The position numbers and the translations under genes are program-made. 64,000 bases of DNA from Streptomyces antimycoticus (GTDB lineage: Bacteria; Actinomycetota; Actinomycetes; Streptomycetales; Streptomycetaceae): contig NZ_BJHV01000001.1 in NCBI RefSeq assembly GCF_005405925.1, forward strand, positions 1,612,001 to 1,676,000, given 5' to 3'. Within the stretch, counting starts at the first letter, position 1. Every line of letters starts with the position of its first letter. A model generated the notes under the pieces. That model ran no database searches. It was not told the origin of the DNA and saw nothing but the letters and a program-made list of their open reading frames with translations. This document shows positions 38,144-48,755 of this stretch, in pieces.

Positions 38144-38566
38144 GTGCTAGCCGACCCTCGTCGGTCCGCCGATCGAGCCGGAGAACACCTGCTCCACCGC
38201 CATTTCACCGCCGACGAGCTGCCCCGGCTGCGGGTGCAGATCGAGGAGTGCGCGGCCTGGGCCGGGCTCAGCGAGGCCCGCCGCGGGGACTTCGTGCTGG
38301 CCGTCGACGAGATCGCCAACAACGCCATCGAGCATGCGGGCGGCACCGGCTCCCTGCTGCTGCGGCGGATCGGCGACGAGTTGGAGTGCCGGATCAGCGA
38401 CTCCGGCCCCGGCTTCTCCGAGGACGTCATCCCCCGGATCCTGCCGGGGCTGGACGGCGCCACCAGCGGCCGCGGACTGTGGCTGACCCAGCTGGTCACC
38501 GACCGGCTGGTGATCAGCGCGGGGGCGGTGGGGGCCGTGGTGACGCTGGCCATGCGGCTGCGCTGA
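38144..38566 (+). CDS. Anti-sigma-factor-type ATP-binding protein (RsbW-like)
   Basis: 140 residues, HATPase_c fold: FVLAVDEIANNAIEHAGG (N box), CRISDSGPGF (G1), GATSGRGLWLTQLVTDRL (G2). These stand-alone ATPases bind sigma factors or phosphorylate anti-sigma antagonists. GTG 38144 has GGGAGG five bases upstream; an in-frame ATG at 38108 would give 12 more residues. 79 bp before the universal stress gene, so likely cotranscribed with it. Confidence 0.82.
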   Translation: MLADPRRSADRAGEHLLHRHFTADELPRLRVQIEECAAWAGLSEARRGDFVLAVDEIANNAIEHAGGTGSLLLRRIGDELECRISDSGPGFSEDVIPRILPGLDGATSGRGLWLTQLVTDRLVISAGAVGAVVTLAMRLR

Positions 38567-38645
38567 GTGAGCCGCCGGACTCCCTCGGCGACGGCTTCGG
38601 CGGGACAATGGGAGGGGACACACTCATGTGCCGGCAGGAGAGGCG

Positions 38646-39623
38646 GTGGGCACGGTGGAGCTTCCCGTGGTCGTCGGGGTCGACGGTTCGGACGCCGCCT
38701 CGGACGCACTGGACTGGGCGGCCGAGCTGGCCGGGCGCCGCGGGCTGCCGCTGCGCGTCGTCCACGCCTCCCTGTGGGAGCGGTACGAGGGCTACGTCGC
38801 CGGAACGGCCGCCGACCGCCCCGCCGAGCGGCTCCACAGCGAGGCGGTGCTGGCCACCGCGGCCGAGCGGGCCGGGCGGCGGGTGCCGGCCCTGAAGGTG
38901 ATGACCGACCTGGCGGCCGACGACGCGGTCACCGCCCTGCTGCGCGCCGGGCAGAGCGCCGAGGCGCTGGTGGTCGGCTCGCGCGGCCGCGGCGAGTTCG
39001 CCTCCCTGCTGCTCGGTTCGGTCGGGCTGGGCATCGCGGCCCGCGCCCAGTGCCCGGTGGTCGTGGTGCGCGGCCGCCCGGAGAACGTGCACGGCGGGAT
39101 GAACCGGGTGGTGGTGGGGATCGCCGAGCGCGAGCACCCGAGCGAGCGGGAGCCCGCGCCACCCTCGGCCGCCGTCGCGTTCGCCCTGCGCGAGGCGCGG
39201 CTGCGCGGCGGCGAGCTGGAGGCGGTGCACGCATGGCGCTGCGCGGGCCCCGAGGACCACGGAGCGCGCGAGAACCATGGAGCACACGAGGACCACACGG
39301 CACGCGAGAACCACAGAGCACCCCAGGGCCACAGGGCACGTGAGAACCACGGAGCGCGCGAGGACCACGCACGGCGCGCCGCCGAGCTGCTGGACGAGAC
39401 GCTGGGCGGCGCCACGGCGGCCGGGCTGCCGCCGGTGCCGGTGGCGCACCGCCCGGTCGAGGGCTCGGCGCGCAAGGCGCTGCTGGACGCCTCCGCCCAC
39501 GCCGATCTGCTGGTGGTGGGGGCCCGGCGGCGGCAGGGGCACTTCGGCATGCAGCTGGGGCTTGTCAACCACGCCGTACTGCATCACGCCAAGTGCCCGG
39601 TCGCCGTGGTGCCGGTTTCCTAG
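38646..39623 (+). CDS. Tandem universal stress protein with His-rich repeat insert
   Basis: 325 residues, two Usp domains. The first has VVVGVDGSDAASDALDWA and an intact ATP-binding VVGSRGRGEFASLLLGSVG. The second (after VHGGMNRVVVGIA) ends LVVGARRRQGHFGMQLGLVNHAVLHHAKCPVAVV, a degenerate form. Inside domain 2, after AVHAWRCAGPE, six 18-bp repeats encode DHGARE-NHGAHE-DHTARE units rich in His, Asp and Glu. GTG 38646 lies five bases after AGGAG. Double Usp proteins are members of the DosR regulon in mycobacteria, fitting this island. Confidence 0.9.
   Translation: MGTVELPVVVGVDGSDAASDALDWAAELAGRRGLPLRVVHASLWERYEGYVAGTAADRPAERLHSEAVLATAAERAGRRVPALKVMTDLAADDAVTALLRAGQSAEALVVGSRGRGEFASLLLGSVGLGIAARAQCPVVVVRGRPENVHGGMNRVVVGIAEREHPSEREPAPPSAAVAFALREARLRGGELEAVHAWRCAGPEDHGARENHGAHEDHTARENHRAPQGHRARENHGAREDHARRAAELLDETLGGATAAGLPPVPVAHRPVEGSARKALLDASAHADLLVVGARRRQGHFGMQLGLVNHAVLHHAKCPVAVVPVS
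39255..39362. repeat. In-frame 18-bp tandem repeat, six copies
   Basis: Units alternate GACCAC.. and AACCA.. starts with GCGCGCGAG-type ends. They encode a His/Glu/Arg-rich insert in the stress protein. Confidence 0.92.
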
Positions 39624-41495
<1,872 letters not shown>

Positions 41496-41575
41496 TATTG
41501 CTCTCTCTTCACCGAATTCGCGCATATCCGGCCCGCCATGCGGTACCCACGGATGGGGAAGGGGGTATGTGATCC

Positions 41576-42178
41576 ATGCGAATGATCTGGGGGCTGTGGC
41601 GCTGGCGGCGTAATCCGCTGCGCCGTAAGACGGACATCGTGGAGGCGTGCGCGGCAATGATCGCCGCGGCGCTCATCCTGCTCGTCGCCCCCGCCGCCGG
41701 CTGGGCATCGGGGTCCATGGCACACGGGGCGCTGGTGAGGGCCGCGCACGAACAGCGGGCCGAGCGCCATCCGCTCTCGGCCACCGTGCTGAAGGTGCTG
41801 CCGCATCCACCCATCGACTCCGATCCCGAGACCGCTTCCGCGAGAGACGCGCACCGCCGCGTCCTCGCCCGCTGGACGGGGCCGGACGGCAGCAGACACC
41901 AGGGCACGCTGGGGGCCCACCCCGGTGCCGACCCCGGTGAGCGGTTCCGGATCTGGACCGACGACCACGGCCGCCCGGTGGGCCGCCCGCTGGACGCCGC
42001 GACGGCCACCACCCACGCCGTGCTGGCGGGGATCGGCGCGGCCGGGGCGACGGCGGTCCTGGTGGACGGCGCCCGGCGGCTGGTCGTATGGCGGCTCATG
42101 CGCCGGCGCTACGCACAGTGGGACCTCGCCTGGGAGCGAGCCGGTCAGGACTGGGGCCGGGCGGACGCCGACAGCTAG
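41576..42178 (+). CDS. Rv1733c-like membrane protein
   Basis: 200 residues. Basic start MRMIWGLWRWRRNPLRRKTDIVEA, membrane helix 22-44, a 100-residue outer domain (HPLSATVLKVLPHPP, ARWTGPDGSRHQGTLGAHPGADPGERFRIWTDDHGRPVGRPL), second helix about 146-166 and a short basic tail. This is the pattern of M. tuberculosis Rv1733c, a dormancy-regulon antigen. Function unknown. Directly follows the DevS-like kinase and ends before a hairpin terminator. Confidence 0.85.
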   Translation: MRMIWGLWRWRRNPLRRKTDIVEACAAMIAAALILLVAPAAGWASGSMAHGALVRAAHEQRAERHPLSATVLKVLPHPPIDSDPETASARDAHRRVLARWTGPDGSRHQGTLGAHPGADPGERFRIWTDDHGRPVGRPLDAATATTHAVLAGIGAAGATAVLVDGARRLVVWRLMRRRYAQWDLAWERAGQDWGRADADS

Positions 42179-42197
42179 CCCCTGCGAGTTGACCGTG

Positions 42198-42238
42198 CAC
42201 GGGCGGGAGTTGTCATATGAACGCCAACTCCGCCCGTG
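42198..42238 (+). terminator. Hairpin after the Rv1733c-like gene
   Basis: CACGGGCGGGAGTTG, 12-base loop, CAACTCCGCCCGTG; one bulged G. 20 bp past the stop codon. Confidence 0.65.
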
Positions 42239-42368
42239 GTCCACAGGCAGGTCATCTCTTGGTGCCGTGCGCACGCTACGGTGGGGCATTCCATATGCGC
42301 AGCGGCAGTCGGCAGCGGCGGTCAGGCGCGCACACCGGCAACGCACGAGGTGGGGGCACAGCAGCACC

Positions 42369-44807
42369 ATGGCACAGGGCTCGGTCGTCCAGGTGACGCA
42401 CAGCGGAACGTCGCGGTGGCGGCGCCGCACCGGAGAGTACGCCTCCCTCACGGCGGCCCTGGAGGCCGCCGGGGACGGTGATGTGCTCTCCATCTCGCCC
42501 GGCACCTACCGCGAGAATGTGGTGGTGGGCCGGGCCGTCACACTGCGCGGCCCCGAGGGCTCGGCACGCGGTTCGGTGCGCATCGCGCCGGTGGACGGAG
42601 TGGCGCTGACCATACGTGCCTCCGCCGTGGTCCAGGATCTGCATGTCGAGGGCCAGGACTCGGCCGCCCCCGCGCTGCTGATCGAGGACGCCACCCCGGA
42701 GGTGTCGGACGTACGGGTCGCCACGCGCTCGGCGGTCGGCATCGAGGTGCGCGGCGGCGCCCGTCCCACCGTGCGGCGCTGCACCGTGGACAACCCCGCG
42801 GGCGTCGGGCTCAGCGTGCTGGACGGCGCGGGCGGGGTGTTCGAGGAGTGCGAGGTGGTGGCCGCCGGGCAGTCCGGAGTGGCGGTGCGCGGCGGCGCCC
42901 GCCCGCGCCTGGAGCGCTGCCGGGTCCACCACGCGTCCGGGGCGGGCTTCTCGCTGACCGGCGAGGGCTCCTCGCTGGAGGCCGTCGGCTGCGAAGTGTA
43001 CGAGATCAGGGGCGCCGGAGTGCAGGTCTCCGGGCGCGCGACCGGGCATCTCACCGACTGCCGGGTGCACCGTACGACGTCCGACGGGGTCAACCTGGAC
43101 ACGGACGCGGTGCTCACGCTCGCCGACTGCGAGATCCATGACATCCCGGAGAACGCGATCGACCTGAGGTCGCGTTCGGTGCTGACGCTGACCCGCTCCA
43201 CGGTGCGCCGGTTCGGGCGCAACGGCCTGTCGGTGTGGGACCCGGGCACCCGGGTGGACGCCAACCAGTGCGAGCTGCACGAGAGCACCGGCGACTATCC
43301 GGCGGTGTGGGTGAGCGACGGGGCGACCGCCGTGCTCGACTCGTGCCGGGTGCGCGAGGTGCCGGACGCGCTGTTCGTGCTGGACCGCGGGTCGCGGGTC
43401 GACGTGGTCGACAGCGATCTGTCGCAGGTGCGCTCCACCGCGGTCTCGGTCAGCGACGGGGCCATCGTCCAGCTGGACGACTGCCGCATCCGGGAGGCGG
43501 CCACCGGGGCGTGGTTCCGCGACCACGGCAGCGGCGGCACGCTCGCCAACTGCACGATAGACGGGGCCGCCACCGGAGTGATCGTGACCAAGGGCGCCGA
43601 TCCGACGGTCGAGCGCACCACGGTCTCCGGGCCGACGGAGGCCGGGTTCTATGTGTCCGCCGAGGGCCGCGGCACGTTCACGGGTTGCCGGGTGACCGGC
43701 AGCGGGGGCTACGGCTTCCACATCATCGACGGCTGCCGCACCACCTTGACCCGGTGCCGCACGGAGCGGTGTGCGCGCGGCGGGTACGAGTTCTCCGAGG
43801 CGGGGCCGCTCGTCGAGGACTGCACCAGCGACGAGAGCGCCACCACGGCGCTGGGCTCCCCGACCACGCCCGGCCAGCCCCCGCTCACCGCGCCCGCCGT
43901 GGAGACCGCCGCCTCGACGGGCGGGCTGCTGGGCGGCGTCCCGTCGCAGCGGTCCGTCCAGACCTCCGCGCCCGCCATCGAGCCCCCGCTCTCCGTCCGC
44001 CCGTCCTCAGCGGTGCTGGGCGAACTCGACACACTGGTCGGGCTGGAGAGCGTCAAGCGCGAGGTGCGCGCTCTCACCGACATGATCGAGGTGGGCCGGC
44101 GGCGCCAGGAGGCCGGGCTCAAGGCCGCCTCCGTCCGCCGCCATCTGGTCTTCACCGGCTCCCCGGGCACCGGCAAGACGACGGTCGCCCGGCTCTACGG
44201 GGAGATCCTGGCCTCCCTGGGGGTGCTGGAGCGCGGCCATCTGGTGGAGGTCTCCCGGGTGGACCTGGTGGGTGAGCACATCGGCTCCACGGCCATACGC
44301 ACCCAGGAGGCGTTCGACCGGGCGCGCGGCGGGGTGCTGTTCATCGACGAGGCGTACGCCCTCTCGCCGGAGGACTCCGGCCGGGACTTCGGCCGGGAGG
44401 CGATAGACACCCTGGTCAAGCTGATGGAGGACCACCGGGAGGCGGTCGTGGTCATCGTCGCGGGGTACACCGCCGAGATGGAGCGCTTTCTGTCGGTCAA
44501 CCCCGGTGTGGCCTCCCGCTTCTCGCGCACCATCACCTTCGGCGACTACGCCCCGGAGGAGCTGCTGCGGATCGTGGAGCAGCAGGCCGAGGAGCATGAG
44601 TACCGGATCGGCGAGGGGGCGGCGGAGGCGCTGCTGAAGTACTTCACGGCGCTTCCCAAGGGCCCGGCGTTCGGCAACGGGCGCACCGCCCGGCAGACCT
44701 TCGAGGCGATGGTGGAGCGGCATGCGGGCCGGGTCGCCCAGCTGAGCGACCCGACCACGGACGACCTCACGCTGCTCTATCCCGAGGACCTGCCGGAGCT
44801 CATCTGA
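42369..44807 (+). CDS. Right-handed beta-helix - AAA+ ATPase fusion (CbxX/EccA-type)
   Basis: 812 residues. Residues about 20-490 form a parallel beta-helix of some 20 short rungs (GVEVRGGARPTVRRC, SGVAVRGGARPRLERC types), starting with a pectate-lyase-like cap, ASLTAALEAAGDGDVLSISPGTYRENV. After a Pro/Ser/Thr linker comes an AAA+ domain: LVGLESVKREVRAL, Walker A GSPGTGKTT, Walker B GVLFIDEAYAL, sensor SRFSRTITF. The ATPase resembles CbxX/CfxQ and type VII secretion EccA. No secretion genes are nearby. ATG 42369. The 3' end overlaps the convergent gene by 31 bp. Confidence 0.9.
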   Translation: MAQGSVVQVTHSGTSRWRRRTGEYASLTAALEAAGDGDVLSISPGTYRENVVVGRAVTLRGPEGSARGSVRIAPVDGVALTIRASAVVQDLHVEGQDSAAPALLIEDATPEVSDVRVATRSAVGIEVRGGARPTVRRCTVDNPAGVGLSVLDGAGGVFEECEVVAAGQSGVAVRGGARPRLERCRVHHASGAGFSLTGEGSSLEAVGCEVYEIRGAGVQVSGRATGHLTDCRVHRTTSDGVNLDTDAVLTLADCEIHDIPENAIDLRSRSVLTLTRSTVRRFGRNGLSVWDPGTRVDANQCELHESTGDYPAVWVSDGATAVLDSCRVREVPDALFVLDRGSRVDVVDSDLSQVRSTAVSVSDGAIVQLDDCRIREAATGAWFRDHGSGGTLANCTIDGAATGVIVTKGADPTVERTTVSGPTEAGFYVSAEGRGTFTGCRVTGSGGYGFHIIDGCRTTLTRCRTERCARGGYEFSEAGPLVEDCTSDESATTALGSPTTPGQPPLTAPAVETAASTGGLLGGVPSQRSVQTSAPAIEPPLSVRPSSAVLGELDTLVGLESVKREVRALTDMIEVGRRRQEAGLKAASVRRHLVFTGSPGTGKTTVARLYGEILASLGVLERGHLVEVSRVDLVGEHIGSTAIRTQEAFDRARGGVLFIDEAYALSPEDSGRDFGREAIDTLVKLMEDHREAVVVIVAGYTAEMERFLSVNPGVASRFSRTITFGDYAPEELLRIVEQQAEEHEYRIGEGAAEALLKYFTALPKGPAFGNGRTARQTFEAMVERHAGRVAQLSDPTTDDLTLLYPEDLPELI

Positions 44808-47173
44808 CCGGCGGCCCCCTCCTGCGGAGGCGGCGGCGACTGCTCCGGGAGCCGGGCCAGCAGCCCGGCCCGCTCCCGGTCGAAGACGGGGTCGGCCTGG
44901 TAGTCCCCATGCCCCAGGATCGGCGCGGGCAGCGGGTGTTCGGGCGTACGGCCGTAGACCAGCGGGTCCTTGAGCGCGCCGCAGTCGACCTCGGGCCCGC
45001 TGCCGTCGGACAGCCGGATGGGGCCGCCGATCGGGTCGGTGTAGCGCCACAGATTGCGCCAGCAGCGCACCTCGCCGTGGAGCGAGAGCAGCTGGGTAGG
45101 CCCGAAGTAGGCGGGGAACCAGCGCCCGTACAGCCGCTCCAGCGGTGAGCCGTAGGTGAGCAGCGCGACCTGGCCGCGGGTGCGGTGGTCCAGCTGCCAG
45201 ACCGCAGCGGCGGCCAGCACACTGCCCTGGGAGTGGCCGGAGATGACCAGTCGGCCGCCGTGCCGGCGGGTCCAGGTCTCCATCCGCCAGGTCAGATCGG
45301 GCACCGCCCGCTCGGCGTAGCACGGGGGTGCGAAGGGGTGGGCGGCGCGCGGCCAGAAGGTGCCCACGTCCCACAGGATGCCGATGGTGCGGCGGGCGGC
45401 GGGGCTGCGGTAGGCGCGGCGGGCCCAGGTGACCAGCATCAGGAAGGCCAGCCCCATCAGCCAGGAGCCCAGCGCCTGGGCGGTCTGGGCGGCGGCGTCC
45501 ACGGCCCCGGGCGCGTCGTCGGCGGCCCGCCCCGGCACCTGGTCCGTGACCCAGGCCCCGGTGACGGCGGCGGCGCCGAACAGCAGGGTCAGCAGCGCGA
45601 CGGGGCCGACGATCCACGGGGCGGAGTCGGTGAGGCCGGCGCGGGCGATCGTGCGCGCGATGCGCCGGGTGCGCACCGGGTCGGGCCGCTCCCCCGGATA
45701 GCCGTCCATGATGGTCGGCAGCAGCCGGTTGCGCACCCGCCACACCCTTACGGTGAAGATCAGCAGCAGGAGGACCAGGGCGAGCAGCAGCGCGGGGATG
45801 GCCGTGGCCAGCCAGGTCAGCAGAACCGGCGGGGCGATGCCCGGCCCCTCACCGGGGGTGGCGCCGCCGTCCAGCCAGTCCGCGAAGCGCTGGGCGACAC
45901 CGCCCGCGAGCACCGCGCCGAGCCCGCAGGCGAGCACCGCGACGGCGGGCCCGGCGAGCCCGTACAGCGGAGTGCGGCCGGGAGCGGACCGGTGGAGGAC
46001 CAGGGCGCACACTGCCATGGTCACGATCAGCGCGCCCTCTCCTATGGCGATGGCGCAGAACGCCTGGTTGCCCGGCAGCTTGCCGGTGGAGGCCCAGCCG
46101 GAGCGGGACCACCCGGCGTACAGCACGGAGAGCGCCAGCACCGCGAGGGCCGCGCCGGGCAGCGCGGTGATGGTGATGCGGTCCAGCTCCCCGTCGACCT
46201 TGGTCTCGCTGCGGCCGCGGTGGCACACCACGGCCACCACCGCGACCGCGCCCGCGGCGAGCAGCGTCAGCAGCGCCCAGCCCGCGGCGTCCTGCAGCCC
46301 GCCGCCGCCCGGCTTGCGGTCGTAGGCGGTGGTGGGCAGGGTCAGGCCGGCCGCGATGGTGAGGAAGCCGGCGGCGGTGTGCGCGGCGCGCAGCCGGGCG
46401 ACGATCCTGCGGCCGTACCAGAAGCCGGGCAGGCACAGCGCGGGGCGGTTGCCCGCCTCGGGGGCGGACTCGTCGACCGGGCGCTCCAGCGGCGGTGAGG
46501 ACTCGTACGCGCTCCAGGTGCGGTTGGACAGGTACCACAGCAGTCCGGTGAGCGCGCCGGGCAGCACCGCGGCGAGCGCGAGCCTGCGGCCGGGCTGGCT
46601 CCACCAGCCGTGGTTCTCCGGGGACAGGAAGCCGAGCCAGGACTTGCCACCGGCGCAGTCGGCCGAACCGGCACACTGCCAGGCGATCAGGTCCAGGGCC
46701 ACCTCGCAGGCCCCGGCGATCAGCAGCACGGTCAAGGTGAGCGCCACGAGCCGTACGAACAGGCCGTAGGTGCGCACGGTCCGCTCGCGCCGGTCGGCCG
46801 GGGGCCGCATCCAGTGGGCGAGGTTGGCGACCATGAACGGCAGTAAAAGCAGCCACAGGCCGCGGGAGCTGTTGCCCGAGGTGAGGTTGCACCATACGTA
46901 CGCCTCGCGGATCGGGCCCTCACGGTCCTGGCCCTCCCGGTCCTCCGGCGGGCGCTGCTCGGCGTCGATCTCGTCCGCCCTGCGGTAGACCGCCGCGGTC
47001 TCGTCGCCGGTGACCCGGCAGGTGCGCGGATCGCGCAGCATCTCCTCGGGGGTGGTGCCGCCCACTCCGTGGACGAGGAGTTCGAGATCGGACGGTGGTG
47101 CTCCGCCCTTACGGGCTGCCGTCGCCCCTTGCGCCCCGTCGGCCGGCGTGTCCGTAGGCATGGTCGCTGGCAC
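44777..47173 (-). CDS. Membrane-embedded alpha/beta-hydrolase-like protein
   Basis: 798 residues with about ten membrane helices. The N-terminus has LELLVHGVGGT (32-40), the strand-plus-oxyanion HG motif of lipases. The C-terminus has RLVISGHSQGSVLAAA with nucleophile Ser648, and candidate Asp713 (YTDPIGG) and His755 (LGHGDY). So the hydrolase fold seems to be split by the membrane region. It may act on lipids or membrane esters. GTG 47173 is preceded by GGGGGA. Overlaps the convergent AAA gene by 31 bp at the 3' end. Confidence 0.75.
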   Translation of the reverse strand: MPATMPTDTPADGAQGATAARKGGAPPSDLELLVHGVGGTTPEEMLRDPRTCRVTGDETAAVYRRADEIDAEQRPPEDREGQDREGPIREAYVWCNLTSGNSSRGLWLLLLPFMVANLAHWMRPPADRRERTVRTYGLFVRLVALTLTVLLIAGACEVALDLIAWQCAGSADCAGGKSWLGFLSPENHGWWSQPGRRLALAAVLPGALTGLLWYLSNRTWSAYESSPPLERPVDESAPEAGNRPALCLPGFWYGRRIVARLRAAHTAAGFLTIAAGLTLPTTAYDRKPGGGGLQDAAGWALLTLLAAGAVAVVAVVCHRGRSETKVDGELDRITITALPGAALAVLALSVLYAGWSRSGWASTGKLPGNQAFCAIAIGEGALIVTMAVCALVLHRSAPGRTPLYGLAGPAVAVLACGLGAVLAGGVAQRFADWLDGGATPGEGPGIAPPVLLTWLATAIPALLLALVLLLLIFTVRVWRVRNRLLPTIMDGYPGERPDPVRTRRIARTIARAGLTDSAPWIVGPVALLTLLFGAAAVTGAWVTDQVPGRAADDAPGAVDAAAQTAQALGSWLMGLAFLMLVTWARRAYRSPAARRTIGILWDVGTFWPRAAHPFAPPCYAERAVPDLTWRMETWTRRHGGRLVISGHSQGSVLAAAAVWQLDHRTRGQVALLTYGSPLERLYGRWFPAYFGPTQLLSLHGEVRCWRNLWRYTDPIGGPIRLSDGSGPEVDCGALKDPLVYGRTPEHPLPAPILGHGDYQADPVFDRERAGLLARLPEQSPPPPQEGAAGQMSSGRSSG

Positions 47174-47364
47174 CGTGTTCCCCCGATTCCGGTGTGGTGC
47201 GGTCGTTCTGCTCCAGGATTGTGCCCATCGGCCACCTCCCCCGACCCTGACAGGCCGGGCGTGGCGAAATCGTAACCCCGGGTGCTGTGGCGACCGGCTG
47301 TCCTCGCCTCATGCGAAGATGAACGCGCGGGCGACGAGGGCCGACCGGAGGGAGACGAGGCAGG
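47174..47364. promoter_or_regulatory. Divergent promoter region, membrane hydrolase / DeoR gene
   Basis: 191 bp between divergent starts. Promoters must lie here; no clear hexamers or inverted repeats seen. Confidence 0.4.
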
Positions 47365-48210
47365 GTGAGCGACAACCAGAACCTCCTCGCGGAGCAGCGA
47401 CGCGCCCTGATCCTCGACGAGGTCAGGCGGCGCGGCGGGGTGCGGGTCAATGAGCTGACCCGCAAGCTCAATGTCTCGGACATGACGGTTCGTCGCGATC
47501 TGGACGCGCTGGCCCGGCTGGGCGTGGTGGAGAAGGTGCACGGCGGGGCCGTGCCGGTGGCCGAGGCGAGCACATACGAGCCCGGGTTCGAGGCCAAATC
47601 GGGCCTCGAGCTGAGCGCCAAGGAGGACATCGCGAAGGCGGCGGCCGCGATGGCCGCGCCGGGCACCGCGATCGGTCTGGCCGGGGGCACCACGGCCTAC
47701 GCCCTGGCCCAGCAGCTGCTGGAGGTGCCGGATCTGACCGTGGTGACGAACTCGGTCCGGGTGGCCGATGTGTTCTACAACGCCCAGCGGTCGGCGGCGC
47801 TCGGCGGGGTGGGCCCGCGCCCCGGTGCGGCCACCGTCGTGCTCACCGGCGGGGTGCGCACGCCGTCGGACACTTTGGTGGGGCCGGTCGCGGACGCGGC
47901 GGTGCGCTCGCTCCACTTCGATGTGCTCTTCCTCGGAGTGCACGGCATATCGGTGGAGGCGGGTCTGTCGACGCCGAATCTCGCGGAGGCGGAGACCAAC
48001 CGCCACTTCGTCAGGGCCGCGCGGCGGGTCGTGGTGGTCGCGGACCACACCAAGTGGGGCACGGTGGGGCTGAGTTCCTTCGCCACGCTGGACCAGGTGA
48101 ACGCGCTGGTCACGGACCCGGGGCTGCCGGAGGAGGCGCGGGCGGAGATCTCCGAGTATCTGCCGGAGCTGGTGGTGGCGGGCGAGCCGTCCCGCACCGC
48201 AGACATCTGA
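47365..48210 (+). CDS. DeoR/GlpR family transcriptional regulator
   Basis: 281 residues. N-terminal HTH: LLAEQRRALILDEVRRRGGVRVNELTRKLNVSDMTVRRDLDALARLGVVEKVHGGAV. The C-terminal sugar-phosphate isomerase-like sensor has GLAGGTTAYALAQQL, VVTNSVRVADV, VLTGGVRTPSDTLVGP, FLGVHGISVEAGLSTPN and VADHTKWG. Such regulators respond to phosphosugars. GTG start 47365. The target is unknown; no sugar genes adjoin. Confidence 0.92.
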   Translation: MSDNQNLLAEQRRALILDEVRRRGGVRVNELTRKLNVSDMTVRRDLDALARLGVVEKVHGGAVPVAEASTYEPGFEAKSGLELSAKEDIAKAAAAMAAPGTAIGLAGGTTAYALAQQLLEVPDLTVVTNSVRVADVFYNAQRSAALGGVGPRPGAATVVLTGGVRTPSDTLVGPVADAAVRSLHFDVLFLGVHGISVEAGLSTPNLAEAETNRHFVRAARRVVVVADHTKWGTVGLSSFATLDQVNALVTDPGLPEEARAEISEYLPELVVAGEPSRTADI

Positions 48211-48234
48211 CACCCCGACAGTTATCGTGTGTCC

Positions 48235-48708
48235 ATGACACACCGGTTGCGTGCCGTCGGACTGGAGTACGTCGAGACCGCCCCGTTGCGGCTCGTCTTC
48301 GTCGCCGAGATCTCGGCCTCTCCCGAGGCGGTGTTCGAGGCGTTCACCGATGTCCAGGGCTGGCCGCGGTGGTTCCGGTCGGTGAAGGAGGCCCGCTCCA
48401 CGGACGGCGGCAAGGGCAGGGCCATCCGCCTCGTGGGCGGCGGTCGCTTCCGCGAGACGGTCATGGCGGCCGATCCGCACGAGCGCTATGCCTACCGCGT
48501 CGACGAGACCAACGCACCGGGGCTGCGGGCCCTGCTGGAGGAGTGGACGCTGCGGCCCACGGCCCGCGGCGGGACCGTGGTGCGCTATGTGTTCGCGGTG
48601 GACGGCACGGCACTGCTGCGCGGTGTCGTACGGGCGATGCGGCCGGGTCTGCGGCGCGCCTTCCACCAGGCGGTGCGGAACCTGGACCGGATGGTGGCGG
48701 CGGCCTGA
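48235..48708 (+). CDS. SRPBCC (START-like) family protein
   Basis: 157 residues from ATG 48235 (GTG 48229 also possible). Helix-grip fold: FVAEISASPEAVFEAFTDVQGWPRWFRSVKEAR, VGGGRFRETVMAADPHERYAYRVDETN, GGTVVRYVFAVDG, then a C-terminal helix RRAFHQAVRNLDRMVAA. Polyketide-cyclase-like or lipid-binding; the ligand is unknown. 24 bp after the DeoR gene, so probably in the same transcript. Confidence 0.82.
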   Translation: MTHRLRAVGLEYVETAPLRLVFVAEISASPEAVFEAFTDVQGWPRWFRSVKEARSTDGGKGRAIRLVGGGRFRETVMAADPHERYAYRVDETNAPGLRALLEEWTLRPTARGGTVVRYVFAVDGTALLRGVVRAMRPGLRRAFHQAVRNLDRMVAAA

Positions 48709-48755
48709 CGGCCGTACGGGCGCTGCTCGGCCGGTCCGGCCGTGTGCGCCGTCAG
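48705..48755. terminator. Hairpin between convergent genes
   Basis: Outer arms CTGACGGC/GCCGTCAG and an inner CGGCC..GGCCG stem. It covers both stop codons of the SRPBCC and Cds1-like genes. Confidence 0.5.

Noticed and set aside
42198..42238. Riboswitch or attenuator before the beta-helix/AAA gene
   Set aside because: The structure is a simple hairpin 20 bp after the previous stop codon, best explained as a terminator.
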